Source: CAVSVP01 sp963731125 (GTDB taxonomy: Bacteria; Pseudomonadota; Gammaproteobacteria; Competibacterales; Competibacteraceae). From it: DNA of 64,000 nt. The stretch spans positions 1 to 64,000 of the forward strand of contig CAVSVP010000013.1 of assembly GCA_963731125.1 (NCBI GenBank), written 5' to 3'. Below are positions 26,401 through 34,332 of the stretch, one piece after another. Under the pieces are notes generated by a model, which saw nothing but the letters and a program-made list of their open reading frames with translations, ran no database searches and was not told the DNA's origin. The translations under genes were made by a program, and so were the position numbers. How positions within the stretch are numbered: position 1 is the stretch's first letter; each line of letters opens with the position of its first letter.

Positions 26401-26798
26401 TTGATCGATTGTCGTAGGTCTTCGATCGAGCTCTGGGTATTAGCGATTTCCGCCTGTAACTCTTCTTGTTGAAGCTGAGCGGATCGGGTATCGACCCTGG
26501 CTTGCTCTACCATTGTCTCGGTGATTTGGCCGATCTGCAGGTTCTTGAGCCTTTCCTGCAGCGTTGTCTGCAAAGCTTGCAGTTCCTGACGCGCACTTTT
26601 TATAGCGGTTTCCGATTTTTCCAGTGTCTGGCGACGGAGAACCTGGTAATCGGCGGGCTGATCCGTTTGCTGAGATGATCCGGAGGACTCTTGCGCAGCG
26701 GCCTCATCAGCCGCTATCCAGCCGCTGACGAGAACGGTGACTAAGCAAAGATATCTGCTCGCCGGTGCAAAATACAGGACTACTCTTGATATTGGCAA
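23493..26798 (-). CDS. Large MscK/KefA-like mechanosensitive channel (paralogue 1)
   Basis: The protein has about 1101 residues. The likely start is a TTG at 26798, 8 bases after GGGAG, which gives a proper signal peptide (PASRYLCLVTVLVSGWIAADEAAAQ). Upstream frame lacks any Met. A long periplasmic coiled coil (about 45-430, rich in Gln/Glu/Leu) is followed by about eleven transmembrane helices and a C-terminal MscS core (about 890-1085). The pore helix reads LLASAGVAGLVVGVAARPLL and the beta domain includes VIVEGEWGRIAEINSTY. The usual MscS filter NxxSG is altered to LLENLIAGV, and the C-terminus is truncated after the alpha/beta domain. It should open on hypo-osmotic stress. A paralogue lies at 53376-56546. 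Confidence 0.85.
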   Translation of the reverse strand: MPISRVVLYFAPASRYLCLVTVLVSGWIAADEAAAQESSGSSQQTDQPADYQVLRRQTLEKSETAIKSARQELQALQTTLQERLKNLQIGQITETMVEQARVDTRSAQLQQEELQAEIANTQSSIEDLRQSIKALETQEQLLQNPGKDAAEEALRQKKLQDIRQNLSKQRDALKVEEQLLVAMQNWLELTAQRLALTTQWQSQLEELYRFQQEQNRQEAHVEQKKRLQEQLQTQMERVGELTQRLQAQGENLSQAERQELEARIQDAKERANLVWSDIKLAEVDSKLKNLQDLPTRFGVDPEVLNEGLEQLKNLKNELQVSRNLLQRKIALYRQQKEITQQREAPTQQAIRLRRKEMSLLSQLIDDLHKLREQMQGQFAAIETLQKRLSEAYTNALSEDLLTRKKLPRSGEDWQQFVTDMKDAPKSLFHQVQLSVISVVESMKSSKVPYRVGLVAAEFGLLIVLLAVWRGLQQIIARLRVQEEVSFSGKVALILSRLFAKNVWGIGLIAVLLVALRMLEVPQPGFGIIVTLVSVGIGIKIAVNLAWLLMASPALPPEDRSPKLYRQWVMTLFCGGILAAITILTHLSALSETVIEMLDRLFMLYVLLISVPVLRGRRFYVDLLAPHYGEHYWFVSLRLLSLLLPVSLVGAAIVGLAGYLNLAWTVAWHLAIFVLVLAGLLVLRGMLKDMVIWLKNYAVTHSQYGLLWTQEVITPLDTALRVLLLLGAFTMLFAIYGWDVADTFFAANGGTLLVAVGLALVIYGVIFILASYAVERTRSAFGGALIRHTRQPIGLILPIAAAQLVASQLALPDAILSGFRHALEICQIIAVSWLIVRLVSAIEEVMGQRYRLDAGDNLAARRVQTQVKMLRRIVSVTVYIVAISAIMMTFPRIQQLGAGLLASAGVAGLVVGVAARPLLENLIAGVQIGVTQPIRLDDVVIVEGEWGRIAEINSTYVIVHIWDDRRLVVPLNYFNTQPFQNWTRTGGELLGTAFFNVDYTFSVEEGRQALKRILDESGIWDGRAWGLQVTDSKEHTLELRALMSAPDASTAWDLRCYVREKFVAFLQQSYPNCLPKTRAVLGDNGKKEGILTGDFKAIEQAL

Positions 26799-26929
26799 AT
26801 TCTTTACTCCCTTTGCAGTTTCACCACATGACTTAACGCAAAAGCCGAGCCAACTTGCCAAACAGTTAAAGGCAGCCTAACTGTCGCACCCATTCTTCGG
26901 AAGGCTGAACCTCTCTACGGTGAGGGCGA

Positions 26930-27571
26930 CTAAGCCATAATTTCCCAACTCCGGCAGCTGGCCTGTAACCGCAATGCACGATCAGGAGTGACTGCTATTG
27001 CCCGGCTCACCTGCTCCATCAATGCTAAATCATAGATGGAATCAGCATAGGCAACACAGTCGGACAAAGGCATTTGGAGCTGTCGGCAAAGCATCTCGGC
27101 AGCTTTGACTTTCTCTTTTCCGAAAAGATGCTGTGGCGGAGGCCCTGCTGTAAACCGACCCTGCATTTGCTCACAAATAGTGCCGACCACGTAGGTAATG
27201 GCGAGTCGTGATGCTAGAGGCCACGCGATAAACTCCGGCGTTCCAGTCAATAAGGCAAGCGTATCCCCGGCTTTGCTATGATTGGTCAAACGATGCCGCA
27301 GGGTCATGCACATTCGTTTTAATAACACGCTATCGACAAAAACAGCCGCTTTTGCCTCAACAGCCGCCGGCGATAGACCACACAAGTAAGCTTTGTTTTT
27401 TTTAAACACATGACGACCAAAACGAACCGCATAGCGAAAAGGAAACAGTATAAAAGCGCTGAGTTGCCGTAATCCTAATTCTCCATGCACCAGGAGATAA
27501 CGGATAAACAACGATTCAGTACTCGCTCCCTTAATAAGGGTTCCATCGACATCAATGAGAATCAAAGCCAT
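26930..27571 (-). CDS. HAD-IB family phosphatase
   Basis: The protein has 213 residues. Motif I is ILIDVDGTLIKG with the nucleophile and acid Asp. Motif II is LALLTGTPEF. The Lys of motif III is in GKEKVKAA, and motif IV reads CVAYADSIYDLALM. A basic amphipathic stretch (FRYAVRFGRHVFKKNK) may touch the membrane. Length and layout resemble PgpC/YfhB-type phosphatidylglycerophosphate phosphatases. It begins 13 bases after the CDP-alcohol phosphatidyltransferase gene, so the pair could make a phosphate ester lipid and dephosphorylate it. The substrate assignment is inference. Confidence 0.7.
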   Translation of the reverse strand: MALILIDVDGTLIKGASTESLFIRYLLVHGELGLRQLSAFILFPFRYAVRFGRHVFKKNKAYLCGLSPAAVEAKAAVFVDSVLLKRMCMTLRHRLTNHSKAGDTLALLTGTPEFIAWPLASRLAITYVVGTICEQMQGRFTAGPPPQHLFGKEKVKAAEMLCRQLQMPLSDCVAYADSIYDLALMEQVSRAIAVTPDRALRLQASCRSWEIMA

Positions 27572-27584
27572 AAAATAGGCATAA

Positions 27585-28181
27585 TTATTGGGTTTTTAGT
27601 TGAGCGGCTAAAGACTCAAGTAACACTGGCAAACCGCGCACAAGACATAAAGCGACGGCTGTATAAATAAGACCATTGGCCATCGCCAATAACCCTACCT
27701 GATGGGAGCTCCATAATATGGAATCCGTATTAGCTAAAGGAATCAGCATAAACCACCAGGCAAAGGCCAAGAATTTGACTAACGCGTAGCTGAATCGCAA
27801 AAAACGCCCCTTTACGAGGAAACGGCCAAGGCGCGAGCGCGTCATATCAAAGGGGGCACCGCTTTGATAATTGCGTAGCGCATCTACCAAAAATCCTCGG
27901 ACCAAAAAAATAATGGCCACCCAAACTGGCACCCAATTTAAATCCACTAACACCACCCATAACACGTTCTCAATAACACGATCCGCCGCCACGTCAAAAG
28001 CAGCCCCAAATACCGAGGTTTCTCCATGAGAACGGGCGATAAATCCGTCTACGGCGTCGAGTAAAAAAATCAACCCTAACAGAAGCGGATTGGTGAGTTG
28101 CCACTCAATAGGGGCCTGATAAATCCAAATAACAAATAAAAACAGCAAAACCAGCCGCAAGCTAGTTACCAAGTTAGCCAT
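27585..28181 (-). CDS. CDP-alcohol phosphatidyltransferase family protein
   Basis: This inner-membrane enzyme has 198 residues. The diagnostic motif D-x2-D-G-x2-A-R-x8-G-x3-D-x3-D is complete: LLDAVDGFIARSHGETSVFG followed by AAFDVAADR. Five to six hydrophobic helices surround it. Such enzymes transfer a phosphatidyl group from CDP-diacylglycerol to an alcohol such as glycerol-3-phosphate. A downstream HAD phosphatase points to PgsA-like activity, but inositol-type or other acceptors cannot be excluded. GAGGCA precedes the ATG. Five 13-bp tandem repeats lie 33 bases upstream of the start. Confidence 0.8.
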   Translation of the reverse strand: MANLVTSLRLVLLFLFVIWIYQAPIEWQLTNPLLLGLIFLLDAVDGFIARSHGETSVFGAAFDVAADRVIENVLWVVLVDLNWVPVWVAIIFLVRGFLVDALRNYQSGAPFDMTRSRLGRFLVKGRFLRFSYALVKFLAFAWWFMLIPLANTDSILWSSHQVGLLAMANGLIYTAVALCLVRGLPVLLESLAAQLKTQ

Positions 28182-28213
28182 TGCACTGCCTCGATAAATT
28201 AGCGTGTTTTCGT

Positions 28214-28278
28214 CTTTATGCCTTACCTTTATGCCTTACCTTTATGCCTTACCTTTATGCCTTACCTTTATGCCTTAC
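28214..28278. repeat. Five perfect tandem copies of a 13-bp unit
   Basis: The unit CTTTATGCCTTAC (minus strand GTAAGGCATAAAG) occurs five times without a mismatch. It lies in the 209-base gap between the diguanylate cyclase stop and the phosphatidyltransferase start, just upstream of the latter. Copy number could vary by slippage and change promoter spacing. Confidence 0.9.
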
Positions 28279-28390
28279 CTTAAGGGAAATATCGAGGCCA
28301 TCTAAGACTTGCTTTGCCGGCAGGAAGTCGACCCGGGACCCATTGCTGCGTGCATACTTCGTCTCAACAGACTACCCTATGGCGCCCTTT

Positions 28391-30145
28391 TCAGGCGACG
28401 GCAACACGGTTGCGACCGGCACGTTTAGCTTCGTACAAGGCAGCGTCGGCACGGTTAATCAGAGCAGTCACATCGACAATGTCTTCTTGTATTGCCGCAA
28501 TACCGAAGCTGACTGTTACGCTTACTTCACCCTTGTCAGTCATAATACGCATGTTTTCTATGCTCTCACGTAAACGCTCCGCTAACAACAGCGCCATCTG
28601 ATCGTCGACTTCCTGGGCTAAAATCATAAACTCTTCTCCACCATAACGTCCTAAAAAATCAATTTCCCGAATACTAGACCGGCAAGAAGCCACGACACTA
28701 CGAATCACTTCATCACCAATTCTATGGCCATAGGTATCATTGACGCGCTTGAAGTGGTCTATATCCAACATAATGACCGCAAGGAAGCGACCGAACCGTT
28801 TCGCACGAAGTATTTCCTGATTAGCCCTTGCGAAAAAAGAACGCCGATTCAGTGCCCCTGTCAAGTTATCAGTCTCTGCCATCGTGCGAAGCTCCGCAAT
28901 GAGGCGCTCGCGTTCACGTTCTACACGCTGCCGCTCCTCGATTTCAGCCTGTAGCGCCGTGTTAGTCTGGAGTAACTCCTGAGTTCGTTCTTGCACCCGG
29001 CGTTCCAGGGATTGATTTAGCGCTTCCAAAGCCACGTCACTTTTCGTCAGTTTGGTGACTAAGGCGCCAAGCGAGTGGGAAAGGGTAACTACCTCAGCAT
29101 AACCCGATACCGTCGGCAGCCGGCTGGACGTATCGCCTTGCCGAATACGCTCGGCAGCTTGACTGATGACGATCAATGGCTTAGCTATACGCCCGGCAAA
29201 CCACCAGCCAAGTCCGGTAAACAGAGCGCCCACGACAGCTCCCCAGATGAAAATCTGCTGCTGTAGATAAGCAGCCGGCGCGAAGGCGGTTTCAACATGC
29301 TGGCGGACCAGCACCAACCAACCCAGTCCCGGGTAAGAGCGATGCCCATCGCTGCGACTGACACCCACCAAGTATTTCTTACCATCTGGCCAGCGTTCGA
29401 TAAGGTAGCGATTTTCGCCTTCCTTTGCCACCTGAACACTCTCGAGATTTAACTTAGTATCTTCAAGTTCTGGAGGCCCTAAAAGAATCCGTCCCGCACG
29501 GTCCAGCACCAACATTCCCACAAACTCCTGAGATTCAAAGGGTTCGAGCACGGAACTGCGTACATTTCGTGCCCATGCCCAGCTCAGTTGAGCCCCTAAT
29601 ACACCCACCGTCAGACCGTCAGAATTCATAACCGGCACCGCAATATCGATCAATCGCGATGGATCAGCATCCTGACCGGAGGATAGGGGTGGCTCGGGCT
29701 CTGCTTTGTGCACATCCCCGATGAATGGACTCTCGAGACCACGCTGAAACCAATCTTGTTCAGCAACGCTAGCGCCTTTCAAAATATCATTCGTGCTAAC
29801 CAAAACTTTGCCTTGCACATCCACTAAACCGATCCACAAATAATCCGTGAAAGTGCTTTGCAACGCTTCCAGCCAGACTTTCCTGGCGCGCTCGTTGACT
29901 TGGTCGTCAAGCAAAATATCGAGATTTGCGGCAATCTGAATATCCCGGAAACGCTCGAACATGCCGCGATCCAACTTGTCTTGCATCTGATAAGCCAGCT
30001 CCGCCAGGGAGCGTCCTATCTCACGCTCAACCTGACGGGTTGCGGACTTGCCGATAATAAAGCCAAACACCGCCGTTAAAACGAAAGTAAGTAAGGCGAA
30101 TGTCAGGGCGAGGCGCGTCTTAAGACTGTGAATGGATGGATTCAT
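28391..30145 (-). CDS. Membrane sensor diguanylate cyclase (Cache-HAMP-GGDEF)
   Basis: The protein has about 584 residues. The ATG at 30145 is chosen, since the upstream TTG has no ribosome-binding site. The order is: transmembrane helix (LALTFALLTFVLTAVFGFII), a periplasmic dCache-like sensor (about 45-280, with YLWIGLVDVQGKVLVSTND and IDIAVPVMN), a second helix (IFIWGAVVGALFTGLGWWF), HAMP (about 310-365), a coiled coil and a C-terminal GGDEF domain. The active site reads RYGGEEFMIL and the metal site DIDHFKRVNDTYGH, so c-di-GMP synthesis is expected. A product-inhibition RxxD is not obvious at five residues before GGEEF. It is a single gene facing the lipid genes. Confidence 0.9.
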   Translation of the reverse strand: MNPSIHSLKTRLALTFALLTFVLTAVFGFIIGKSATRQVEREIGRSLAELAYQMQDKLDRGMFERFRDIQIAANLDILLDDQVNERARKVWLEALQSTFTDYLWIGLVDVQGKVLVSTNDILKGASVAEQDWFQRGLESPFIGDVHKAEPEPPLSSGQDADPSRLIDIAVPVMNSDGLTVGVLGAQLSWAWARNVRSSVLEPFESQEFVGMLVLDRAGRILLGPPELEDTKLNLESVQVAKEGENRYLIERWPDGKKYLVGVSRSDGHRSYPGLGWLVLVRQHVETAFAPAAYLQQQIFIWGAVVGALFTGLGWWFAGRIAKPLIVISQAAERIRQGDTSSRLPTVSGYAEVVTLSHSLGALVTKLTKSDVALEALNQSLERRVQERTQELLQTNTALQAEIEERQRVERERERLIAELRTMAETDNLTGALNRRSFFARANQEILRAKRFGRFLAVIMLDIDHFKRVNDTYGHRIGDEVIRSVVASCRSSIREIDFLGRYGGEEFMILAQEVDDQMALLLAERLRESIENMRIMTDKGEVSVTVSFGIAAIQEDIVDVTALINRADAALYEAKRAGRNRVAVA

Positions 30146-30562
30146 GGAATGCCAATGCAACGGGTCAGCGAGTGTTATCAGTATTTAGTAAATACAACGA
30201 TTAAATACACCTAAATATTTGGCATCTATGCGAGCTTACAGCGCCTAGGGCAGAATATGGTAACCGGATAGCAAACGCGTTTGTATGCTTGGCGCTCGCC
30301 GGATAGCGTGCAAGGCGATGCCGCTGAAGGTTAGCCGTGTGCGGCACTGGAAACTGGGATGGCTTAAAAGAAGGTTCATGCCATCGCATCGAATGGCACG
30401 GAAATATTTAAAACCAAAACCGGTTACAACTCAATAGGGAGGGAAAGTATTTACCCGTTTTAACTGTTTTTCAATAAAGGAAGGTGATGTGGAGCATGCC
30501 ATCCTCCCCTCGGAGGGAGGGGAGGAGGTTAGTCAGGTTAGTCACTTCTTAGGATTCTTTTT
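30146..30562. other. Intergenic region before the IS701-type element
   Basis: No gene is seen. It contains a strong hairpin at 30503-30525 (arms CCTCCCCT and AGGGGAGG, loop CGGAGGG), repeat-like in appearance. The promoter of the leftward diguanylate cyclase should lie near 30150-30250. Confidence 0.4.
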
Positions 30563-30998
30563 AACTCGACTTTTGCAGCAGTTTAATCTTCAAATATCCT
30601 TTTTGCGCGGCAATAAGCGCAGTAGAATATGAATAGACGAGAATTCATCCATCAGCGTGGAGGTGTTCTCATGTTACCGTTGGTTGAGATTCCTGAGCTT
30701 GTCCGGCACTATGCGCCATTTTTTGCGGCGGTATTTTCGGCGGAAGCCTTTGAGCAGTTTCAGCGCTACATTAGTGGCTTGATTCTCTCGGAGAACAAGA
30801 CGGTTGAGGGAAGCAATCGGGGCTTTGTGGTCGATGTGCGGAATCAGAGCAGTCTGAATCGGCTATTAACGGCGAGTCCCTTTTCGGTCGAGGCGCTTAA
30901 CCGAGCGCGTCTTGGGTTGCTGGAGAGTCTGGCGGGCACCCGGATGAAGCCGAAAGGGGTATTGAGTCTGGATGATACCTTGTTGACCCACTATGGCC

Positions 30999-32498
30999 CA
31001 TATCGTTACCCATAACTTGAATTCTGCATAGCCCGCTGGGCTTCGATAGCCAGGACAAAATCGCGAGTTCGCTGTAGTCCGATCCAAAGGGTTTGTGGTC
31101 CAGGGAAGCCATCGCCCTTACGGTTAAGAAAGCCCCCGAAGCCAGCTACCATGCGAATCATTTCATTCAATGAAGGTGGGACCTGGGGCGGCGGTTGGCG
31201 CTTGGCCACAATGTACACCGCTTGCCATTCCTCATCGGCAAAGACGACGTTGCAAGGGAACTCCGGGCAGGTGCGCCCCAGCATGGTCAGATACAGCACC
31301 CGCCAGGCAATGATCAGATAACAGGCCAGCGCCGGTTCCAGGCGTTCGAGGTGCTCGAGCTGTAGCTCTTCGACTTTGCAGCCGGATTTCAGAATTCGGA
31401 AAAATCTCTCTATTTGCCAGCGGCAAAGGTACCATTGCAAGACCTCGACGGCCTGTTCAGCCGTGGCTATCGGCACGCTGGTGAGCAACACCCACGTGAT
31501 CGGTGCTTCGTCTGCCGGGGGATTGACTTCGGTGGCCAACAGGGCGGTGATTGCCACGTCCGGCAGCGTCTGGCCGTAGCGATAAGGCGCCTTGAGAGTG
31601 ACCGGCACGGCCTGCAGCGTCTGGACGATGTGCCGCGCCTTGCGCTTATCGGTCGCCGGCCTATCGAATTCTACCTGAGCCAGTACCGGCGCCTCAGCGG
31701 CCGCCTCCCAGAGGTTTCGCCCATCGCGGAGCTTGCGGTCATGTTCGGAGCGGATCAACCACTCGGCACAAGGTAGCTGGGCCTGCTGGACCAAGTGGCG
31801 TTCGGCAAACACTTCATAAATATCCGCTTCGCGGTCCGCCGTATAAACCAGTCGGGTCTCAGGCACGCGGGCTTGCAGTTCACCCACGCTCTGATAGCCT
31901 TCGAGCCAGCGGAGGCTTTCCTTCGCTTCGATAGGCCGATGGGGATCTTTATCTTGGCCCAAACTGCCCGGCTCCCGTACCCAGCCCCACGCATCCAACA
32001 CCCCCAGCGGCACCCGATCCGGGGTTACCGCCAGAGTCGGGTGCAGGTACAATCCGCGGCGCGTTTCGTAATTCAGCGGCCCCAACCCCTCAATGTCACT
32101 CTTGCTGGTATCATCAAGCTCCGTGGTATCCTGGATACACAGTACCAGCGGCTGGTTGCCCAGCCGCTGTTCGCTACAGGCAGCATGCGGCTCCAGCACC
32201 TCTTGGGGACCTACCCGCTCGTGGTCCAACAGCCGATAAGCCGCGTTGGTCTCGGCCCAGCCGCCGCAGGCGGCTGGAATACTTGCGCCGGGCTGTGCCC
32301 CCAGATCCGCCAACACCTGCCGCGCTCGCTCATTGAGCCGTTGATCTCCTAAATTAATCGTCTCCAGTTCCGCTACCCAATCGTTCATGTCGCCTTCTCG
32401 CCTTCTCTTGTCAGGGCTAGGGAAGCCGCGTATTTAAACAGGTTTGGGCGCGCGTGTCAGCCAGCGTGCTAGCGATTGGAGTTATGGGTAACGATATG
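30999..32498 (-). mobile_element. IS4-family (IS50/Tn5-like) insertion inside IS701 element
   Basis: Exactly 1500 bases are bounded by perfect 19-base inverted repeats (CATATCGTTACCCATAACT at 30999-31017, complement at 32480-32498). The flanks are identical 9-base duplicates ACTATGGCC (30990-30998 and 32499-32507). A 9-base duplication is what the IS50 group produces. The clean ends show a recent insertion. Confidence 0.95.
31006..32388 (-). CDS. IS4-family Tn5-like transposase
   Basis: This intact transposase has 460 residues. The N-terminal Tn5-type DNA-binding domain reads INLGDQRLNERARQVLADLG and AACGGWAETNAAYRLLDHE. The DDE core includes CIQDTTELDD (first Asp), TRLVYTADREADIYEVF (second Asp) and the Y-(2)-R-(3)-E-type motif WYLCRWQIERFFRILKSGC. 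It ends with the helical tail seen in IS50-group proteins. The stop lies inside the left inverted repeat. No frameshift is visible, so it is probably functional and could mobilise the element. Confidence 0.9.
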   Translation of the reverse strand: MNDWVAELETINLGDQRLNERARQVLADLGAQPGASIPAACGGWAETNAAYRLLDHERVGPQEVLEPHAACSEQRLGNQPLVLCIQDTTELDDTSKSDIEGLGPLNYETRRGLYLHPTLAVTPDRVPLGVLDAWGWVREPGSLGQDKDPHRPIEAKESLRWLEGYQSVGELQARVPETRLVYTADREADIYEVFAERHLVQQAQLPCAEWLIRSEHDRKLRDGRNLWEAAAEAPVLAQVEFDRPATDKRKARHIVQTLQAVPVTLKAPYRYGQTLPDVAITALLATEVNPPADEAPITWVLLTSVPIATAEQAVEVLQWYLCRWQIERFFRILKSGCKVEELQLEHLERLEPALACYLIIAWRVLYLTMLGRTCPEFPCNVVFADEEWQAVYIVAKRQPPPQVPPSLNEMIRMVAGFGGFLNRKGDGFPGPQTLWIGLQRTRDFVLAIEAQRAMQNSSYG

Positions 32499-33694
32499 AC
32501 TATGGCCAGCAGGTTGAGAAGATTGCGTATTGGTATGACACCTCGCGGGGGTGTTATGTGTGGGCACATAATCTAGTCAATCTGCATTACAGTGATGATC
32601 AGACCGACTATCCGGTGGCGTTTCGGTTATGGGAGCCGGTGGTGGTCGAGGAGCTAGAGGCCGGGCTGCGGGCGGCAGGGGTGCCAATCCGCGCCAGCAA
32701 GTCTGCGCTCAAGACCACCGCGCCCAAGAAATGGCGCCAGTATCTGCTGAACCTGTGGCGGCGTCATCAACAGAAGCCGGAAGTCCAACGGCTTTATCAA
32801 AGCAAGTTGCTATTAGGCCAGCAGCTGCTTACCCAGTTCGGTGCCGAGCACCCCGAGCACGGGCTGCCGGTCACCTTTGCCAACTGGTATACGCAACCGG
32901 CGTTCTGCCGGTTTTTAGCAAAGCCCCTGAAGTGCGCTTACGTGGGCACATTGGCAGGCGATGATAAGGTGCGGTTAGCCAGTGGCGAGCACCGCTTGGA
33001 AGCGGTTGCTCAGCACCTGCGAGCCGAACATCACCAGGCCGTCAACGCCGGTGACAAACCGATCTTTCGTAACCTATCGATTCCCTATAAAGGCCAGAAG
33101 GAACCCTATTACAGCTACTGCAACACCCATCAGATTCCGAACTTTGGCAAGCAACGGTTGGTGATCAATCATCGCCAGGCCGACCTGTCCGACGCGGCAG
33201 CATTTTTCATCGGCAATCAGTTGCATTGGCAGGCCACAGGCATCACCCGGATTCGGCGCCACCGCTGGTCCGTTGAAGTTTATCACGAAGAGGGCAAAGT
33301 TGATGGACTCGATCAGTATCAGGTCCGGGACTTTGCGGCGGTGTATCGACATATCGCGCTTGTCGCCGTGACCTACAGGTTACTGCGCGCAGCCCATCAC
33401 GATCAGGCCCTCCTTCACCTGCTTCAACGTCAGCTCCAGACTAAGCTGGAGGGCTCAGCAGGCACGTGGCGTCGCCATACCCAGGCGCAGGCACTGTGGA
33501 GCTTGGCGACCTTTATCACCACCGCGCTCTCCCAAGGGCGGACGCTTGGCGAGGTGATGGCACCTTTGATCGCCGCGCTTTCCTACTGAGAGACGGTGCA
33601 TCTGCTTCGCGAAGCCGAGGATGGGCTTGGTCTGGAGCGTCCAGGCCAGGTCAGGGGAGTGGTGCGGCCCCTCCCCTGGAGAAAAGCCCCGATG

Positions 33695-34332
33695 CTACGC
33701 CCTTTGGAGTACTGCAAAAGTCGAGTTTTTAAGTTTATAACCGTCCGAAAGGGTTTTCATAAAGGCGACGATGGCGGCCTCCTCTTCTGCAGTTAATCCC
33801 AAGTCGCCCAGTTCGTCGCTATTGACATTTTCTACCACTTCGGGGAGCGGCCAACAACCGGCGGCCAGGGCCTGCGCTTCGGTATAGTCACCAGGGCATA
33901 CAGGTTTTACATCCCGCGTATTATAGAAGTGCACTATGCCCTCCAGGGTTTTGAAGTAGCCGTTGTGCCCGTAAGCTTTCACGAATTCTGGATCTGACCT
34001 CAAGTCCACGTTGCGCAGCGCCGGCACCTTGTGCTTGCCCAACTCTGCCATATACACTTCTTCATCGTAGCCAGCGTTCATAAGGAAACCGCCTAGACCT
34101 AGGTCGATTAATTCAAGGTCGGTGTCGTACACGGGATTCTCCGGGTTCTTCGGAATACCCAGGTTGTCGAAGGTGTAGTCGGTGAATAGGGCCTCCTGGC
34201 CATTGCTGATGTGGCACCGATGGCACATGCCCTTACCCCGGAAGAGAGCGAAACCTCTCTGCTCCTCTTTGTTCAGTTTGGCCATGCCCATGAACGTCAA
34301 GTCGTATTTGGAGGAGAAAGCGTTTACCTCAG
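33695..34332 (-). pseudogene. Di-heme cytochrome c peroxidase/MauG-like gene, cut by ISs at both ends
   Basis: The coding frame from the junction at 34332 down to 33728 encodes the C-terminal heme domain of a CCP/MauG-family protein. It has the CxxCH heme motif in RGKGMCHRCHISNG and the usual following segments LRNVDLRSDPEFVKAYGHNG and FKTLEGIVHFYNTRD. The N-terminal heme domain and signal peptide are missing, replaced by an IS. The natural C-terminus is also lost: after LSDGYKL the frame runs into the IS701 inverted repeat and ends at a stop inside it (33695). No piece of the missing N-terminal part is found beyond the neighbouring ISs. The protein is non-functional. Confidence 0.85.

Larger units (their letters stand above)
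30671..33589 (+). pseudogene. IS701-type transposase interrupted by an IS4-family element
   Basis: The ATG at 30671 (MLPLVEIPELVRHYAPFFA) follows GGAGG by 7 bases. Coding runs to 30998 (..GVLSLDDTLLTHYG) and resumes exactly in frame after the second copy of the duplicated ACTATGGCC at 32508 (..QQVEKIAYWYDTSRGCYVWA..), ending at 33589. Joining the halves gives one uninterrupted protein with the IS701 DDE core: SLDDTLL, then NLHYSDD, and a late RHRWSVEVYHEEGKVDG segment with the catalytic Glu. The gene was therefore intact when the inner element landed. As it stands it cannot yield a full transposase. Confidence 0.85.
30563..33727 (+). mobile_element. IS701-type element, split by a second IS
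   Basis: Terminal inverted repeats AACTCGACTTTTGCAG at 30563-30578 and its exact complement at 33712-33727 enclose a transposase gene that is interrupted at 30998. Without the internal 1.5-kb element and one 9-base duplicate, the element would be about 1.66 kb. The right end cuts into the 3' end of a peroxidase gene. The flanks do not give an unambiguous target duplication. Confidence 0.8.

Noticed and set aside
28214..28278. Possible CRISPR-like array
   Set aside because: The 13-base units abut without spacers and no cas genes are present. It is a simple tandem repeat.
31795..32352. Plus-strand 185-residue frame opposite the IS4-family transposase
   Set aside because: It has no recognisable protein features and lies wholly over a well-supported transposase gene.
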